Source: Sulfurimonas sp. (lineage in GTDB: Bacteria; Campylobacterota; Campylobacteria; Campylobacterales; Sulfurimonadaceae). From it: 64,000 nucleotides of DNA. The notes below the pieces were generated by a model, which saw only the letters and a list, made by a program, of their open reading frames with translations, ran no database searches and was not told the origin of the DNA. A program made the position numbers and the translations under genes. Shown one piece after another: positions 24,300-34,542 of this stretch; within the stretch, counting starts at the first letter, position 1; each line of letters starts with the position of its first letter. The stretch spans positions 1-64,000 of the forward strand of contig NZ_JAQVKP010000002.1 of NCBI RefSeq assembly GCF_028694605.1, read 5' to 3'.

Positions 24300-25271
24300 A
24301 TGGAGTTTTTTATACACACTAAAACATTTGGATTTATGGGCAAATCAAAGCCGGCAATGTTTTTTTCCATCGCCCTTATCTTAGCCTCTTTCATCGCTTT
24401 GGCAACAAAAGGGCTTAACTACGGTGTTGACTTTGCGGGCGGGACGATTATTCAGGTCAAATACGCTTCCGCAGCTCCGATTGATGATATGCGTGAAAAA
24501 CTTAAAAGTAATGAGATTTTTGATGGTGCGAGCATTACGGAGTTTGGCTCTGCCGATGAGGTGGTTATCCGTATGAGAACTGCAACGAGTGATGTTGTGG
24601 TGGATGTGGGAGATGTTACAAGAGAGGCGCTAAAGGGTACGGGCGATTTTGAAGTACGCCGTGTCGATATTGTCGGTCCAAAGGTTGGGAGTGAACTCAA
24701 AGAAAAAGGGATAATGTCTCTTGTTTTGGCAATTGCAGGGATTTTGATATATGTTGCATTTCGTTTTGAGTGGAGATTTGCTCTTGCTTCTGTTTTGGCA
24801 CTTGTACACGATGTTTCCATAGCGATGGGGGCCATTGCGCTTACACAAATGGAGGTTAACCTCGATGTTTTAGCGGCACTTCTTACCATTCTTGGATATT
24901 CACTTAACGATACTATTATCGTTTTTGATCGTATCCGTGAGGGGATTATCGGAGGAAAAGGAGTAGAGTTTAGCGAAATCATTGATGACTCCATCACAAA
25001 CACACTTTCAAGAACGACACTTACGTCTCTTACAACTCTTTTTGTTGTTTTCACGCTTTTTGTATGGGGCGGTGAGATTATCCATGCGTTTGCATTTACT
25101 CTTTTAGTAGGTATCACGATTGGAACATACTCCTCTATTTTTGTCGCTTCTCCTACATTGCTTCTTCTTGGTTTTGATGTGAAACAGTACCATATCAATC
25201 TTGCAGAAAAAGCAAAAAGAGAAGCAGAAAAAGAGAAGATGAGAAATCAGTTTGAATCCGGAGTGATGTAG
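24300..25271 (+). CDS. secF: protein translocase subunit SecF
   Basis: This is the partner of SecD in the Sec auxiliary complex. The 323-residue product has the family motifs LNYGVDFAGGTIIQV, VGPKVGSELKEKG, AALLTILGYSLNDTIIVFDRIRE and NTLSRTTLTSLTTLFV, with six membrane helices. The start is ATG 24300, two bases after the secD stop; a longer frame from 24276 would merely overlap secD. The cytoplasmic tail is rich in Lys and Glu (AEKAKREAEKEKMRNQ). Confidence 0.96.
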   Translation: MEFFIHTKTFGFMGKSKPAMFFSIALILASFIALATKGLNYGVDFAGGTIIQVKYASAAPIDDMREKLKSNEIFDGASITEFGSADEVVIRMRTATSDVVVDVGDVTREALKGTGDFEVRRVDIVGPKVGSELKEKGIMSLVLAIAGILIYVAFRFEWRFALASVLALVHDVSIAMGAIALTQMEVNLDVLAALLTILGYSLNDTIIVFDRIREGIIGGKGVEFSEIIDDSITNTLSRTTLTSLTTLFVVFTLFVWGGEIIHAFAFTLLVGITIGTYSSIFVASPTLLLLGFDVKQYHINLAEKAKREAEKEKMRNQFESGVM

Positions 25272-25283
25272 CCACAATACATA

Positions 25284-25322
25284 ACCAATGCAGCGAGTTA
25301 CACACTGCTCATTGCATTTGGT
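25284..25322 (+). terminator. hairpin after secF
   Basis: ACCAATGCA (25284-25292) pairs with TGCATTTGGT (25313-25322) with one bulge, and the inner bases AGCGAGT/ACACTGCT extend the stem imperfectly. The nearest T run, about ten bases later, belongs to the next promoter. Probably an operon boundary. Confidence 0.4.
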
Positions 25323-25339
25323 ATTAAGATACTTTTTTG

Positions 25340-25345
25340 TATAAT
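25340..25345 (+). promoter_or_regulatory. -10 element before the DUF6394-like gene
   Basis: TTTTGTATAAT is followed three bases later by CGCA, 29 bases before GTG 25374. It resembles the yajC promoter closely. Confidence 0.55.
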
Positions 25346-25373
25346 CTCCGCAATTAATACTTAAGGATTTAAT

Positions 25374-25712
25374 GTGGATTGGGGCAAAGTAGTTTATGTT
25401 TTTTTTGCGTTGATGAGTTTAACATCAATTGCGGGGTTCTTGTATGAGCATAGCGCGGCAGCACTCTTTGTCGCGGGCAGCTTAAATCTAGTTTCTACAT
25501 TTTTAAAAATCGGTGTGAGAAATCTTCTCTCTGCCGAACTTTTGGCATCTTCGCTTGTTGCAGATTTACATCTTATTCCGGCATTTATCTATCTTGAAGT
25601 TGTAGGTAATTTAGAGTGGGCTATCGCTTTGGCAATAGGTGCGCTTATAGCAAATCTTTTCTCTGTAGGTCTTATTTATATAGAGAGTTCAAAAAATCGT
25701 GATGAGTATTAG
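25374..25712 (+). CDS. DUF6394-like small membrane protein
   Basis: A 112-residue protein with three or four membrane helices (VVYVFFALMSLTSIAGFLY, AAALFVAGSLNLVSTFLKIG, SLVADLHLIPAFIYLEV, AIALAIGALIANLFSVGLIYI). It resembles the epsilonproteobacterial family DUF6394, whose function is unknown. The start is GTG 25374, with AAGGA at 25363-25367. It ends nine bases before the leuS start and so heads the leuS-lptE-diguanylate cyclase-folC-mfd operon. Confidence 0.65.
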   Translation: MDWGKVVYVFFALMSLTSIAGFLYEHSAAALFVAGSLNLVSTFLKIGVRNLLSAELLASSLVADLHLIPAFIYLEVVGNLEWAIALAIGALIANLFSVGLIYIESSKNRDEY

Positions 25713-25721
25713 GAGTTAGTG

Positions 25722-28172
25722 TTGGAGTATAGTGCAAAAGAGTTAGAAAAAAAGTGGCAAGAGTATTGGGCGCAAAATAGAAGTTTTGAGCCGAGTGAGG
25801 ATTTTACAAAAGATAAAAAATATATCCTTAGCATGTTCCCTTTCCCAAGCGGAAGACTTCATATGGGGCATGTCAGAAACTACACCATAAGCGATGCGTT
25901 TGCCAGATACTACCGCCAACAGGGTTTCAATGTCTTACATCCTATCGGCTTTGACAGTTTTGGTATGCCTGCTGAAAATGCGGCTATCAAAAACGGCTCA
26001 CACCCAAAAACTTGGACTTACAGTAACATAGATTATATGAAAGGCGAGTTTAAATCACTCGGTTTTTCATTTTCAAAAGAACGAGAGCTTGCAACAAGTG
26101 ATGAACTTTATACGAAGTTTGAGCAGGGCTTTATCATCGATATGTATGAAAAAGGGCTGCTTTACCGTAAAAAAGGTTTTTTAAACTGGTGCCCAAGCTG
26201 TCACACCGTTTTGGCAAATGAGCAGGTTATTGAGGGGAGCTGTTGGAGATGTGACAGCCAAGTAGTCAAAAAAGACATGAATCAGTACTACTTCAAAATC
26301 ACGCACTATGCGGATGAACTTTTGGCAGATCTTAAAAAACTAGAGGGCGGCTGGCCAAAACAGGTTCTTACAATGCAGGAGAACTGGATAGGCAAATCTT
26401 ACGGTTTGGAGTTTAAGTTCACTTTTGATGCTGCTTCAAAAGAGAGACTAAGCGGCAGCTTTGAGGGTTTTGAAGTATTTACTACACGTCCCGACACCAT
26501 TTACGGCGTGAGTTATGCGGCACTTGCTCCTGAACATGAAATAGTCTCCTATATGATTCAAAACTCTCTTTTGGATGACAACACAAGAGAACAGATAGAG
26601 TCTATGAAAAATGCCTCTTCCATTGATAGACAAAAAGAGAAGAGCGGTGTATCTTTGGGACTAAGCGTAGTGCATCCTTTGACAAAAAAGAGTGTTCCCG
26701 TATGGGTTGCGAATTTTGTTCTTATGGATTACGGAAGCGGTGCGGTTATGGCTGTTCCTGCACATGATGATAGAGATTTTGAGTTTGCAAAAAAGTACGA
26801 TTTGCCAATTCATGCGGTTATCAAACCATTCGGCGGTGAGGCTGATACTTCAAAAGCGTTTACTGAAGTCGGAGAGCTTTTTGCTTCAGAGCAGTTTGAC
26901 GGGCTTAACTCCAAAGAGGCGCAGGCTAAAATCATAGAGCATTTTGAAGCTCAAAGCATCGGTACAAAAAAGACAAACTTCAAGCTAAAAGACTGGGGTG
27001 TGAGTCGTCAGAGATATTGGGGTGCGCCTCTGCCGTTTGTGCATTGTGAGGATTGCGGCTTGGTTATGGAGAAAAAAGAGAACCTGCCTATCGCACTTCC
27101 TGAAGATATCGTTATTACTGGAGAGGGAAATCCGCTTGACAAGCATCCGACTTGGAAGCATTGCAAATGTCCATCTTGCGGCAAGGATGCTGTTCGCGAA
27201 ACAGATACGATGGATACATTTGTCGAGTCTAGCTGGTACTTTTTGAGATTTTGTGCTTCGAGCCAAAATTGGGAAAAAGAGGCGTTCTCGGCAGAGCAGA
27301 TTAGATACTGGATGAGCGTGGATCATTACATCGGTGGCATAGAACACGCAATACTTCATCTTTTATATGCAAGATTTTTTACAAAAGTGTTTCGTGATTT
27401 GGGCTATGTAGATTTTGATGAGCCGTTTGCGAGACTTCTTACTCAAGGAATGGTGCTCAAAGACGGTGCAAAGATGAGCAAATCAAAAGGCAATACCGTT
27501 GACCCTGATGCTATAATCGAGAAATACGGTGCAGATACAGCCAGACTTTTCATCCTTTTTGCAGCACCGCCTACGCAAGAGTTGGAGTGGAACGATAGTG
27601 CCGTAGAGGGAGCATTTAGATTTATCAAGAGATTTTACGAGAGAAGCGCAAATGTGCTAAAGTCGGATACGATTCCTCAAATTGATCATACATCACTTAC
27701 AAAAGATGAAAAATTTGCCAGGAAAAAAGTGTATGAAGCTCTAGTACGCGCTCAAGATGTTTATAACGAAAAATACACTTTTAATACTATGATAGCAGGC
27801 GTTATGGAGGCGATGAACGCTCTTAATGCACAAAATAGCAGCGCTGTTTGGAGTGAAGCATACTGGATACTCACGTCAATTATGGAGCCGGTTATCCCAC
27901 ATACATGCTCTGAGATAAGCAGTCGTTGCTTCTCTCTTAAAAATCTTGCTTCCCAAAGAGTGCTGGAAGAGGTTTTTGTGCAAGAGAGCATAACTTTAGG
28001 CGTTTCTATAAACGGTAAAGCAAGAGCGGAGATAGAAGTTTCTCCTGATTCTACAAACGACGTGATAATAGCAATGGCAAAAGAGAGTACGGCAAAATGG
28101 CTTGAGGGAAAAACTATAGTCAAAGAGATAGTTGTTCCTAAAAAACTGGTCAATCTCGTTATTAAGGATTAA
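25722..28172 (+). CDS. leuS: leucyl-tRNA synthetase
   Basis: This class I synthetase charges tRNA-Leu. The 816-residue product has the HIGH-type motif in [17 protein letters not shown], a CxxC zinc-ribbon pair (CPSCHTV and CWRC), and the CP1 editing domain with [13 protein letters not shown]. It also has [28 protein letters not shown] and a C-terminal anticodon-binding part. Two starts are possible, GTG 25719 and TTG 25722. AGGAG at 25711-25715 leaves three or six bases respectively, which favours TTG 25722. A 'leucine-specific' insertion is present as in other bacterial LeuS. Confidence 0.97.
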   Translation: MEYSAKELEKKWQEYWAQNRSFEPSEDFTKDKKYILSMFPFPSGRLHMGHVRNYTISDAFARYYRQQGFNVLHPIGFDSFGMPAENAAIKNGSHPKTWTYSNIDYMKGEFKSLGFSFSKERELATSDELYTKFEQGFIIDMYEKGLLYRKKGFLNWCPSCHTVLANEQVIEGSCWRCDSQVVKKDMNQYYFKITHYADELLADLKKLEGGWPKQVLTMQENWIGKSYGLEFKFTFDAASKERLSGSFEGFEVFTTRPDTIYGVSYAALAPEHEIVSYMIQNSLLDDNTREQIESMKNASSIDRQKEKSGVSLGLSVVHPLTKKSVPVWVANFVLMDYGSGAVMAVPAHDDRDFEFAKKYDLPIHAVIKPFGGEADTSKAFTEVGELFASEQFDGLNSKEAQAKIIEHFEAQSIGTKKTNFKLKDWGVSRQRYWGAPLPFVHCEDCGLVMEKKENLPIALPEDIVITGEGNPLDKHPTWKHCKCPSCGKDAVRETDTMDTFVESSWYFLRFCASSQNWEKEAFSAEQIRYWMSVDHYIGGIEHAILHLLYARFFTKVFRDLGYVDFDEPFARLLTQGMVLKDGAKMSKSKGNTVDPDAIIEKYGADTARLFILFAAPPTQELEWNDSAVEGAFRFIKRFYERSANVLKSDTIPQIDHTSLTKDEKFARKKVYEALVRAQDVYNEKYTFNTMIAGVMEAMNALNAQNSSAVWSEAYWILTSIMEPVIPHTCSEISSRCFSLKNLASQRVLEEVFVQESITLGVSINGKARAEIEVSPDSTNDVIIAMAKESTAKWLEGKTIVKEIVVPKKLVNLVIKD

Positions 28173-28173
28173 A

Positions 28174-28698
28174 GTGAAACGATATTTCAATCTTAAAACA
28201 AGTGCGTTTTTTTTGAGTCTGCTCTTTTTTGCAAGCGGGTGCGGTTATGCACCGAATGCAAAATTTTCTCGTGATGTAATGGGAGAGAAGATTAGCACAA
28301 GCGTTGTTGTATCGGCAGAAGATCCGCAAAATACGGTTGTGATAAAAGATGCAGTTGACAAGGCGGTGATTGAGGTTTTTCAGGCATCATTAACAACAAA
28401 AGAGGCTTCAGATTCACACCTTGTTATTAAGATGGGCAAACCAACCTATACTCCAGTCGTTTATGACGAGAACGGTTATGTAACAGGGTATAGAATGAGC
28501 GTTGTGCTGCACATAGAGAGAGATTCAAAGGGAGTTTCAAAAAAATATCAAACACGAGGGTTTCATGACTTTTCTGTTGCTCCAAATGCGATTGTTACGG
28601 ATCAGGATAGATTTAACGCTATCGGTTTTGCCGCTCAAAGAGCAATTAGAGCTTTTGTCGCACAGGTTTCTGCCGAGGGAGCAAGAGCTAAAAAGTAG
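28174..28698 (+). CDS. lptE: LptE-like LPS-assembly lipoprotein
   Basis: An outer-membrane lipoprotein of 174 residues that should plug the LptD barrel in LPS export. It has a signal peptide ending in FFASGC, a lipobox, then a GYAP start typical of LptE, and an alpha/beta body (VVIKDAVDKAVIEVFQA, LHIERDSKG, AIGFAAQRAIRAFVAQ). The start is GTG 28174, with AAGGA overlapping the leuS stop. LptE genes commonly follow leuS in bacteria, which supports the call despite low sequence conservation. Confidence 0.8.
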   Translation: MKRYFNLKTSAFFLSLLFFASGCGYAPNAKFSRDVMGEKISTSVVVSAEDPQNTVVIKDAVDKAVIEVFQASLTTKEASDSHLVIKMGKPTYTPVVYDENGYVTGYRMSVVLHIERDSKGVSKKYQTRGFHDFSVAPNAIVTDQDRFNAIGFAAQRAIRAFVAQVSAEGARAKK

Positions 28699-28707
28699 GG
28701 AGTTTGT

Positions 28708-30252
28708 ATGAATATCCAAGAGATTATAAAAAAAAGCATCAAGAGACTGGAATTAGAGGGTAAGCTTCTCACTCCGGATTTTTATGCGGAGGCTTTTTGT
28801 AAAGAGGCATCAAAGGCAGGTTTTAATGTTGAGGATTGTTCTAAGCTGGAAAAGTTTAAGTCGATGCTCAATAAAGAGTTCCAAGAAGAACTTAAAAAAT
28901 ACCATATAAAAACTATCTCCGAATTTGCCCATTTTCTGATTTCAAGACTTAATAGAACCAATCCGTCGCACTGCTCAAATCTGCTTGAGGCTCAGAGTGT
29001 TTTTACGAAGCGTGTGCTTCAGGTTGTAGAAGTTTTGCATAACAAAGAGGCGGCAGAACTTGCAAGAAAAAGTCTTGATTTGCTAAATCGTGAGGCTTTG
29101 CCTTTTGAGATTGACCAGTACAGACAGCTGTGGGTCAACTTTATCACAATATATGATGATACTTTTTTGCAAAAATTGAAACTCTTGGGAGATGTAGATA
29201 CCACAAATCTAAGAAAAACAGTTGAAAATTTAAATCTTGAAAATGGCTCATTTGCATCAACACACTCATTTGAACTCTCTAAGATTGCATCACTGCTTGT
29301 TGCTTCATTTGTTCCCTCTATCGCTTCAGATGTGAATGACAAAATAGCCGCTATCAGCCAAAAAATCAAAAAAGAACCATCTTTGCTTGAGAGTTCTACA
29401 ATTGAAGCGGAGATAAAATCCGCAATTTCTCTTAGAATAGCACTTGATAAGCAGAGTGTCAAAGAGATGATTGAATCAATTGACGGTGTGCTTGATAAAC
29501 TCTCTATAAGACTTATTGAGATGATTGAGAGTTCTGACAGCTCTACCGTTGAGATACAAAAGATAAAAAAAGAGCTTGAGAGCTATAATGAGCGTGATTA
29601 CACAAGCTTTTCTCTTGCGCATAAAAAACTCTATACCATAGCAGTAGCGTTGGAAGAAAATACGCAGGCACTGACAAAAGATTTGAAAAAGCATAGCGGT
29701 GAAGTGGCGCTTCTTAGCAAGCGTGTCGAGCAGTTGGAGCAAGAGCTTCAAAAAGCTAAAGAGCAGTCCAAAGAGGATTTTTTAACCAAACTTTTTAATA
29801 AACGTGCACTTGACGAATCTATGAATATTAAAGAGGCAGAGTTTGTGCGATATGGAAAAAACTTCACAATTGTTTTTTTTGATTTGGATTTTTTTAAGTC
29901 TGTAAATGACACTTATGGGCATGATGCCGGCGATGCGGTTCTTTTTGCTTTTGCAAAGATACTTAAAAAAGAGGTAAGAAGTGTAGATGTCGTAGGGCGC
30001 TACGGGGGAGAGGAGTTTATAGCCATCCTTGGAGAGACGGATGCAGAGGGCGGTGCTATTTTTGCAAACAAGGTGCGCATCAAGGTTGAAAATGCACGTA
30101 TGATGTATAAAGAAAATCGTATAGAACTTACCGTGAGTTGTGGCGTAAGCGAGCGCAAAGCTCATTTTTCACTTCAAAATACAGTCAAATCAGCCGATGA
30201 AGCACTCTACAAAGCAAAACAAAACGGCAGAAACAGGGTTGAGACTAAGTGA
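28708..30252 (+). CDS. diguanylate cyclase (GGDEF)
   Basis: A 514-residue soluble protein that should make cyclic di-GMP. About 320 residues of unassigned, mostly helical N-terminus are followed by a coiled coil (LSKRVEQLEQELQKAKEQ) and a complete GGDEF domain. That domain has TKLFNKRAL, VFFDLDFFKSVNDTYGHDAGD and the active site GGEEF. An inhibitory I-site, RSVD, lies five residues before GGEEF, so product feedback is likely. No membrane segment or known sensor domain is seen. It sits in the leuS-folC-mfd operon and overlaps folC by four bases. Confidence 0.92.
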   Translation: MNIQEIIKKSIKRLELEGKLLTPDFYAEAFCKEASKAGFNVEDCSKLEKFKSMLNKEFQEELKKYHIKTISEFAHFLISRLNRTNPSHCSNLLEAQSVFTKRVLQVVEVLHNKEAAELARKSLDLLNREALPFEIDQYRQLWVNFITIYDDTFLQKLKLLGDVDTTNLRKTVENLNLENGSFASTHSFELSKIASLLVASFVPSIASDVNDKIAAISQKIKKEPSLLESSTIEAEIKSAISLRIALDKQSVKEMIESIDGVLDKLSIRLIEMIESSDSSTVEIQKIKKELESYNERDYTSFSLAHKKLYTIAVALEENTQALTKDLKKHSGEVALLSKRVEQLEQELQKAKEQSKEDFLTKLFNKRALDESMNIKEAEFVRYGKNFTIVFFDLDFFKSVNDTYGHDAGDAVLFAFAKILKKEVRSVDVVGRYGGEEFIAILGETDAEGGAIFANKVRIKVENARMMYKENRIELTVSCGVSERKAHFSLQNTVKSADEALYKAKQNGRNRVETK

Positions 30253-31406
30253 GGTTTCAAGAGTATCTAAACGCCAAACCGCTTTACTATGATGAGATAG
30301 ACTACTCGCGGATGCCGCGGGTTTATGAGAAGATAAAACACGCTTTAAAAATCCCAAAAATCATCCACATAATCGGTACAAACGGAAAAGGCACGACAGG
30401 GCGGTTTTTGGCGACTGCACTTTTTGCAAATAACTATGGCGTGGGACACTACACTTCGCCACATATTTTGGAGTTTAACGAAAGAGTGTGGGTGAATGGA
30501 AGTAATGCAAGTAATGAAAGGCTGCAAAATGCCCATGAAGAGCTGCAAAAGCTCTTAAGTAAAGAAGATGCCGATGCACTTAGCTACTTTGAATATACGA
30601 CACTTCTTGCCATGATAATTTTTAGCGAGTGCGAGTTTGTGGTTATGGAAGCGGGGCTTGGCGGTGAGCATGATGCAACGGCGGTATTTCCTAAGATACT
30701 AACTCTTGTAACGCCTATTGCTTATGACCATGAAGCGTTTTTGGGAACGGATATAAAACAAATCGCAACAACAAAGTTAAATGCCATCCAAAACAACGCA
30801 ATAATCGCAAATCAGCGATTTGAAGAGGTTTATGAGGTTGCCAAAAGTTTAGTCGGTAAAAATATCGCTAGAGTAGATGACTTTTTAGATGACAATGATA
30901 AAAAGAATATTTTAGCCATAAGCAAAGAGCTGATTTTAGCTCCATACCTTGCGCAAAATCTCTCTCTTAGCATTGCGGCTTTGAAATTTTTAGGCATGAG
31001 TTACAACGCAAGTGACTTTAAAAATGCAAAGCTCTTTGGCAGACTAAGCCATGTCGCTAAAAATGTTCTTGTTGATGTGGGGCACAATACGCTCGCGGCT
31101 TCAAGCATAGCAGAGGCGCTCTTTGGAGAGAAGTTTACGCTAATCTACAATAGCTACAGAGATAAAAACTATAAAGAGATTTTGTCTATTTTAAAGCCTA
31201 TTATTTTGAGTGTAGAGATTATAGAAGTTGCAAATCAGAGAATAGAGGATGTACAAAAAATCCAAAGTGCACTTGATGATTTGAACATAAAACATACTAT
31301 TTTTAAAGAGATACAAGAGGAGCAAAACTATCTGGTTTTTGGCTCTTTTAGCGTCGTGGAGAAGTTTTTGAAGGAGCATACGGGTGTCGCAAAATATACT
31401 ATTTGA
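30249..31406 (+). CDS. folC: folylpolyglutamate / dihydrofolate synthase
   Basis: This enzyme adds glutamate to dihydropteroate and/or folates. The 385-residue Mur-ligase-like product has the ATP loop IHIIGTNGKGTTGRFLATAL, GHYTSPHILEFNERV, MEAGLGGEHDAT and a C-terminal ligase domain with VLVDVGHNTLAA. It is somewhat shorter than the E. coli enzyme (422), as is common in Campylobacterota. The start is GTG 30249, overlapping the cyclase stop by four bases. mfd starts within its last 23 bases. Confidence 0.93.
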   Translation: MRFQEYLNAKPLYYDEIDYSRMPRVYEKIKHALKIPKIIHIIGTNGKGTTGRFLATALFANNYGVGHYTSPHILEFNERVWVNGSNASNERLQNAHEELQKLLSKEDADALSYFEYTTLLAMIIFSECEFVVMEAGLGGEHDATAVFPKILTLVTPIAYDHEAFLGTDIKQIATTKLNAIQNNAIIANQRFEEVYEVAKSLVGKNIARVDDFLDDNDKKNILAISKELILAPYLAQNLSLSIAALKFLGMSYNASDFKNAKLFGRLSHVAKNVLVDVGHNTLAASSIAEALFGEKFTLIYNSYRDKNYKEILSILKPIILSVEIIEVANQRIEDVQKIQSALDDLNIKHTIFKEIQEEQNYLVFGSFSVVEKFLKEHTGVAKYTI

Positions 31407-34350
31407 CTATTTTAAAAAGGGTCAAAATCTTGATGTTCTTGTCGTTCAAGACCATAAAGAGGCGTATGAGCTTGAGAGTGTGGCAAAATTTTTCGGGCGT
31501 GAAGTTTTAGTTTTTCCCGACTTTCGAGCATCGTTTGGAGATGACCTGAGGGTTTACAAAGAGGAGTTGCATGAGCTTTTTTCATGCCTTAGAAAGTACC
31601 ACGCTTCAAAGAAAAAGCCTCTTGTTATTTCGCCGCTTAAAACGCTTCTTTTTCATCTTCCAAAAGAGGAACTTTTAAAGAGTACGACTTTAGAGTTTGG
31701 CTCAAAGATAGAACTTAAAAAATTTAAAGAGCTTCTTCTTTTTTGGGGATACAGCTTTGTCGATATGGTGGAAGTTGAGGGTGAAGTCTCGTTTCGTGGC
31801 GACATTATAGACATATATCCGCCATCAAGCAAAATGCCGCTTCGCATTTCGCTCTTTGATGATGAGATAGAGCAGATAAAATATTTTGAGCTAGAATCGC
31901 AACGCACACAGGGCGAAGAGCTGGAGAGCATAGAGATAGCTCCTGCATTTTTTTCTTTGGATGAGGAGGCATTTAACACTCTTGATGCAAGGGTGAAAAA
32001 GAGCGATTTTAACTCTCTTGCTTATGATATCGCTTCGCTTGGACTTTGGTATCTGGGTGAAATGGCGGCAAACTTTTTAGAGGGTAAAGGCGCAAAACTT
32101 ATACGAAATCTGGATGCGCTTTTAGTTGATGCTTATGCGCTTAATAATCCGATGCTTAGTCGTGAGTGCTTTAACTTGGAGATTTTGCCGCAAAACGATG
32201 AGTGTAAAGAGTTGGCGGTTACGGATGCTATGGCACTTCTGGGCGTTCATAAAGATAAAAAGATAACCGTTATCGCATCCAATGAAGCAGTTGTAAAACA
32301 GGCGAGGATTTACGATACCAAGGGCATCAAAATCATCTATGCTCCATATGTCTTAAATATCATAGACAAAGACGAAGTTGTAATTTCGCTCAATAAAAAA
32401 GAAAAAGCAAGACGCAGACGAAAAAGCTCCATTCTTTTGGATGATTTAAAAGTCGGCGATTATGTAGTGCATGAAGATTACGGTGTTGGTATCTTTGAAG
32501 GGATTGAAAAGACGGAGATACTCGGCGGCGTGAAAGATTTTATCGTTATAAAATATGTGGGTGACGACAAGATACTGCTTCCCGTTGAAAATATCGACTA
32601 CATAGACCGCTACATAGCTTCGGGCGGCTCAACCCCGGAGCTAGACAGGCTGGGCAAAGGGAGTTTCGGCAAACTCAAAGAGAGCGTGCGAAAACGCCTT
32701 ATGGAGATTGCGGGGCAGATTGTAAACACCGCAGCAGCAAGAGAGCTGATAGCCGCACCAAAAATCAGTATAGACGAGGATGAGTTAAGGGCGTTTCAAA
32801 AGTTATCGGGTTTTGTTTATACGGATGACCAAATCACCGCCATAGATGAGATAATAGAGCAGATGAGTTCAGGGCATATCATGGATAGATTACTCAGTGG
32901 CGATGTCGGTTTTGGCAAAACAGAAGTTGCCATGAATACTATTTACGCGGCATACAAATCAGGCTTTCAGTCAGCTCTCATAGTTCCTACGACGCTTCTC
33001 TCCGCACAGCACTACCGCTCTTTGGCGCAGAGGTTCGATGCGCTTGGTATAAGGGTTGCGAAGCTGGACAGATTTGTAAGCGCAAAAGATAAAACAAACA
33101 TCATAAAAGCTCTTCGTGAGGGAATCTTGGATGCCGTTGTGGGAACTCATGCGCTTTTTGATTTGGATTTTAAAAATCTCGGAGTTGTTATCATAGATGA
33201 AGAGCATAAGTTCGGGGTAAAACAAAAAGAGAAGATAAAAGAACTTTATAACAGCGTGCATCTTCTTTCAATGAGCGCAACTCCTATTCCGCGTTCGTTA
33301 AATCAAGCTCTAAGCTCCATAAAAACGATGTCCCAGCTGCTTACTCCGCCAAGCGAGAGAGAGGCGGTCAGGACTTTTGTAAAAGAGTATGAAGAAAAAC
33401 TCATAAAAGAGGTCATTTTGCGCGAGATCCGTCGTGGCGGACAGATATTTTATGTCCACAACTCCATAGATCATATGCCTATAAAGTACGGCGAATTAAA
33501 AGCGATACTGCCACATTTAAGAGTCGTTATGCTTCATTCAAAAATCTCTGCAACCGACACCGAAAAAGAGCTTTTAAAGTTTGAAGCGGGCGAATATGAT
33601 CTTATGCTTGCAACCTCTATCATTGAATCAGGTATCCACATGCCGCGGGTAAACACCATCATAGTTGACGGAGCTGATAGATTTGGTATGGCGGATTTGC
33701 ATCAGCTTAGAGGAAGAGTGGGGAGGGGAAGCACCGAAGGTTTTGCCTATTTTATAGTGAACAACAAAGAGGAACTAACCGATGAGGCAAAAAAAAGGCT
33801 TTTAGCGTTAGAGTCAAACTCCTACCTTGGAAGCGGCTCGGCTTTGGCGTACCATGACTTGGAGATTAGGGGTGGGGGAAACTTAGTCGGTGATGCGCAA
33901 AGCGGACATATAAAAAATATCGGTTATTCGCTCTATCTTAGAATGTTGGAAGATGCTATCAAACTTTTGAGCAATAAAATAGAGGATGAAAAAGCAAAAG
34001 TCGATATAAAGTTAACGATATCCGCTTATATATCCGATGAGACCGTAAGAGAGGACAGACTTCGCTTGGACATATACAGAAGGCTCTCATCTTGCAAAGA
34101 GGTTGTAGAGATATATGAGATACAAGAAGAGGTCATCGATAGATTCGGTGAGCTTGACATGCCTACAAAGCAGTTTTTTGAACTGATGGTTATAAAAATA
34201 TTAAGCCTTGCAAAAAAGATAAAAATAGTCTCAAATTATGGACAAAATATCACATTTACATATATGAACGATGCAAAAGAGAGTATAAAATCCGACTCAA
34301 AAGATGACGACGACATCATAAAAGCGGTGCTTGGGTGGTTGAGGGGATAG
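31384..34350 (+). CDS. mfd: transcription-repair coupling factor
   Basis: Mfd removes RNA polymerase stalled at DNA lesions and recruits UvrA. The 988-residue product has a UvrB-like N-terminal part, an RNA polymerase-interacting domain (LKVGDYVVHEDYGVGIFEGIE), and a RecG-like SF2 motor. Motor motifs are GDVGFGKTEVAMNTIYAAYKSGFQ (Walker A), IIDEEHKFG (DEEH box), MSATPIPRSL and the TRG region with QLRGRVGRG. It is shorter than E. coli Mfd (1148), as in other Campylobacterota. The start is GTG 31384 within folC. It is the last gene of its operon, and a restriction-modification gene follows. Confidence 0.97.
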   Translation: MSQNILFDYFKKGQNLDVLVVQDHKEAYELESVAKFFGREVLVFPDFRASFGDDLRVYKEELHELFSCLRKYHASKKKPLVISPLKTLLFHLPKEELLKSTTLEFGSKIELKKFKELLLFWGYSFVDMVEVEGEVSFRGDIIDIYPPSSKMPLRISLFDDEIEQIKYFELESQRTQGEELESIEIAPAFFSLDEEAFNTLDARVKKSDFNSLAYDIASLGLWYLGEMAANFLEGKGAKLIRNLDALLVDAYALNNPMLSRECFNLEILPQNDECKELAVTDAMALLGVHKDKKITVIASNEAVVKQARIYDTKGIKIIYAPYVLNIIDKDEVVISLNKKEKARRRRKSSILLDDLKVGDYVVHEDYGVGIFEGIEKTEILGGVKDFIVIKYVGDDKILLPVENIDYIDRYIASGGSTPELDRLGKGSFGKLKESVRKRLMEIAGQIVNTAAARELIAAPKISIDEDELRAFQKLSGFVYTDDQITAIDEIIEQMSSGHIMDRLLSGDVGFGKTEVAMNTIYAAYKSGFQSALIVPTTLLSAQHYRSLAQRFDALGIRVAKLDRFVSAKDKTNIIKALREGILDAVVGTHALFDLDFKNLGVVIIDEEHKFGVKQKEKIKELYNSVHLLSMSATPIPRSLNQALSSIKTMSQLLTPPSEREAVRTFVKEYEEKLIKEVILREIRRGGQIFYVHNSIDHMPIKYGELKAILPHLRVVMLHSKISATDTEKELLKFEAGEYDLMLATSIIESGIHMPRVNTIIVDGADRFGMADLHQLRGRVGRGSTEGFAYFIVNNKEELTDEAKKRLLALESNSYLGSGSALAYHDLEIRGGGNLVGDAQSGHIKNIGYSLYLRMLEDAIKLLSNKIEDEKAKVDIKLTISAYISDETVREDRLRLDIYRRLSSCKEVVEIYEIQEEVIDRFGELDMPTKQFFELMVIKILSLAKKIKIVSNYGQNITFTYMNDAKESIKSDSKDDDDIIKAVLGWLRG

Positions 34351-34542
34351 AAAATCGGTAGTTTAAGGTTTTTAAAAATATTGCAAATTGTCATATTTTT
34401 AAAGTATAAAATTTTATTTTTGTAATATTTCTCTAAATCATATAGAGATATATAATTTAGGTAAACCTTGACCAATTGTAATGTTTATTGGTAATCAAGA
34501 TGAATTTAGATAGAATCAAGTAATTAAAGATGGGACTTTAAT
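34351..34542. promoter_or_regulatory. leader with dyad before the restriction-modification gene
   Basis: This 192-base, very AT-rich stretch has no gene. ACCAAT (34471-34476) and ATTGGT (34487-34492) form a perfect dyad with a ten-base spacer. CTTG just before it and CAAG at 34496-34499 extend it imperfectly. A second short stem, CTCTAAATCATATAGAG, spans about 34431-34447. Operators of this size often control restriction-modification genes, but no C-protein gene is seen nearby. Confidence 0.4.

Noticed and set aside
24452-25198. Open frame of 248 codons on the minus strand
   Set aside because: It lies wholly antisense to secF, has low-complexity Ser/Ile/Thr-rich translation and no ribosome site. 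It is a shadow of the secF codon pattern.
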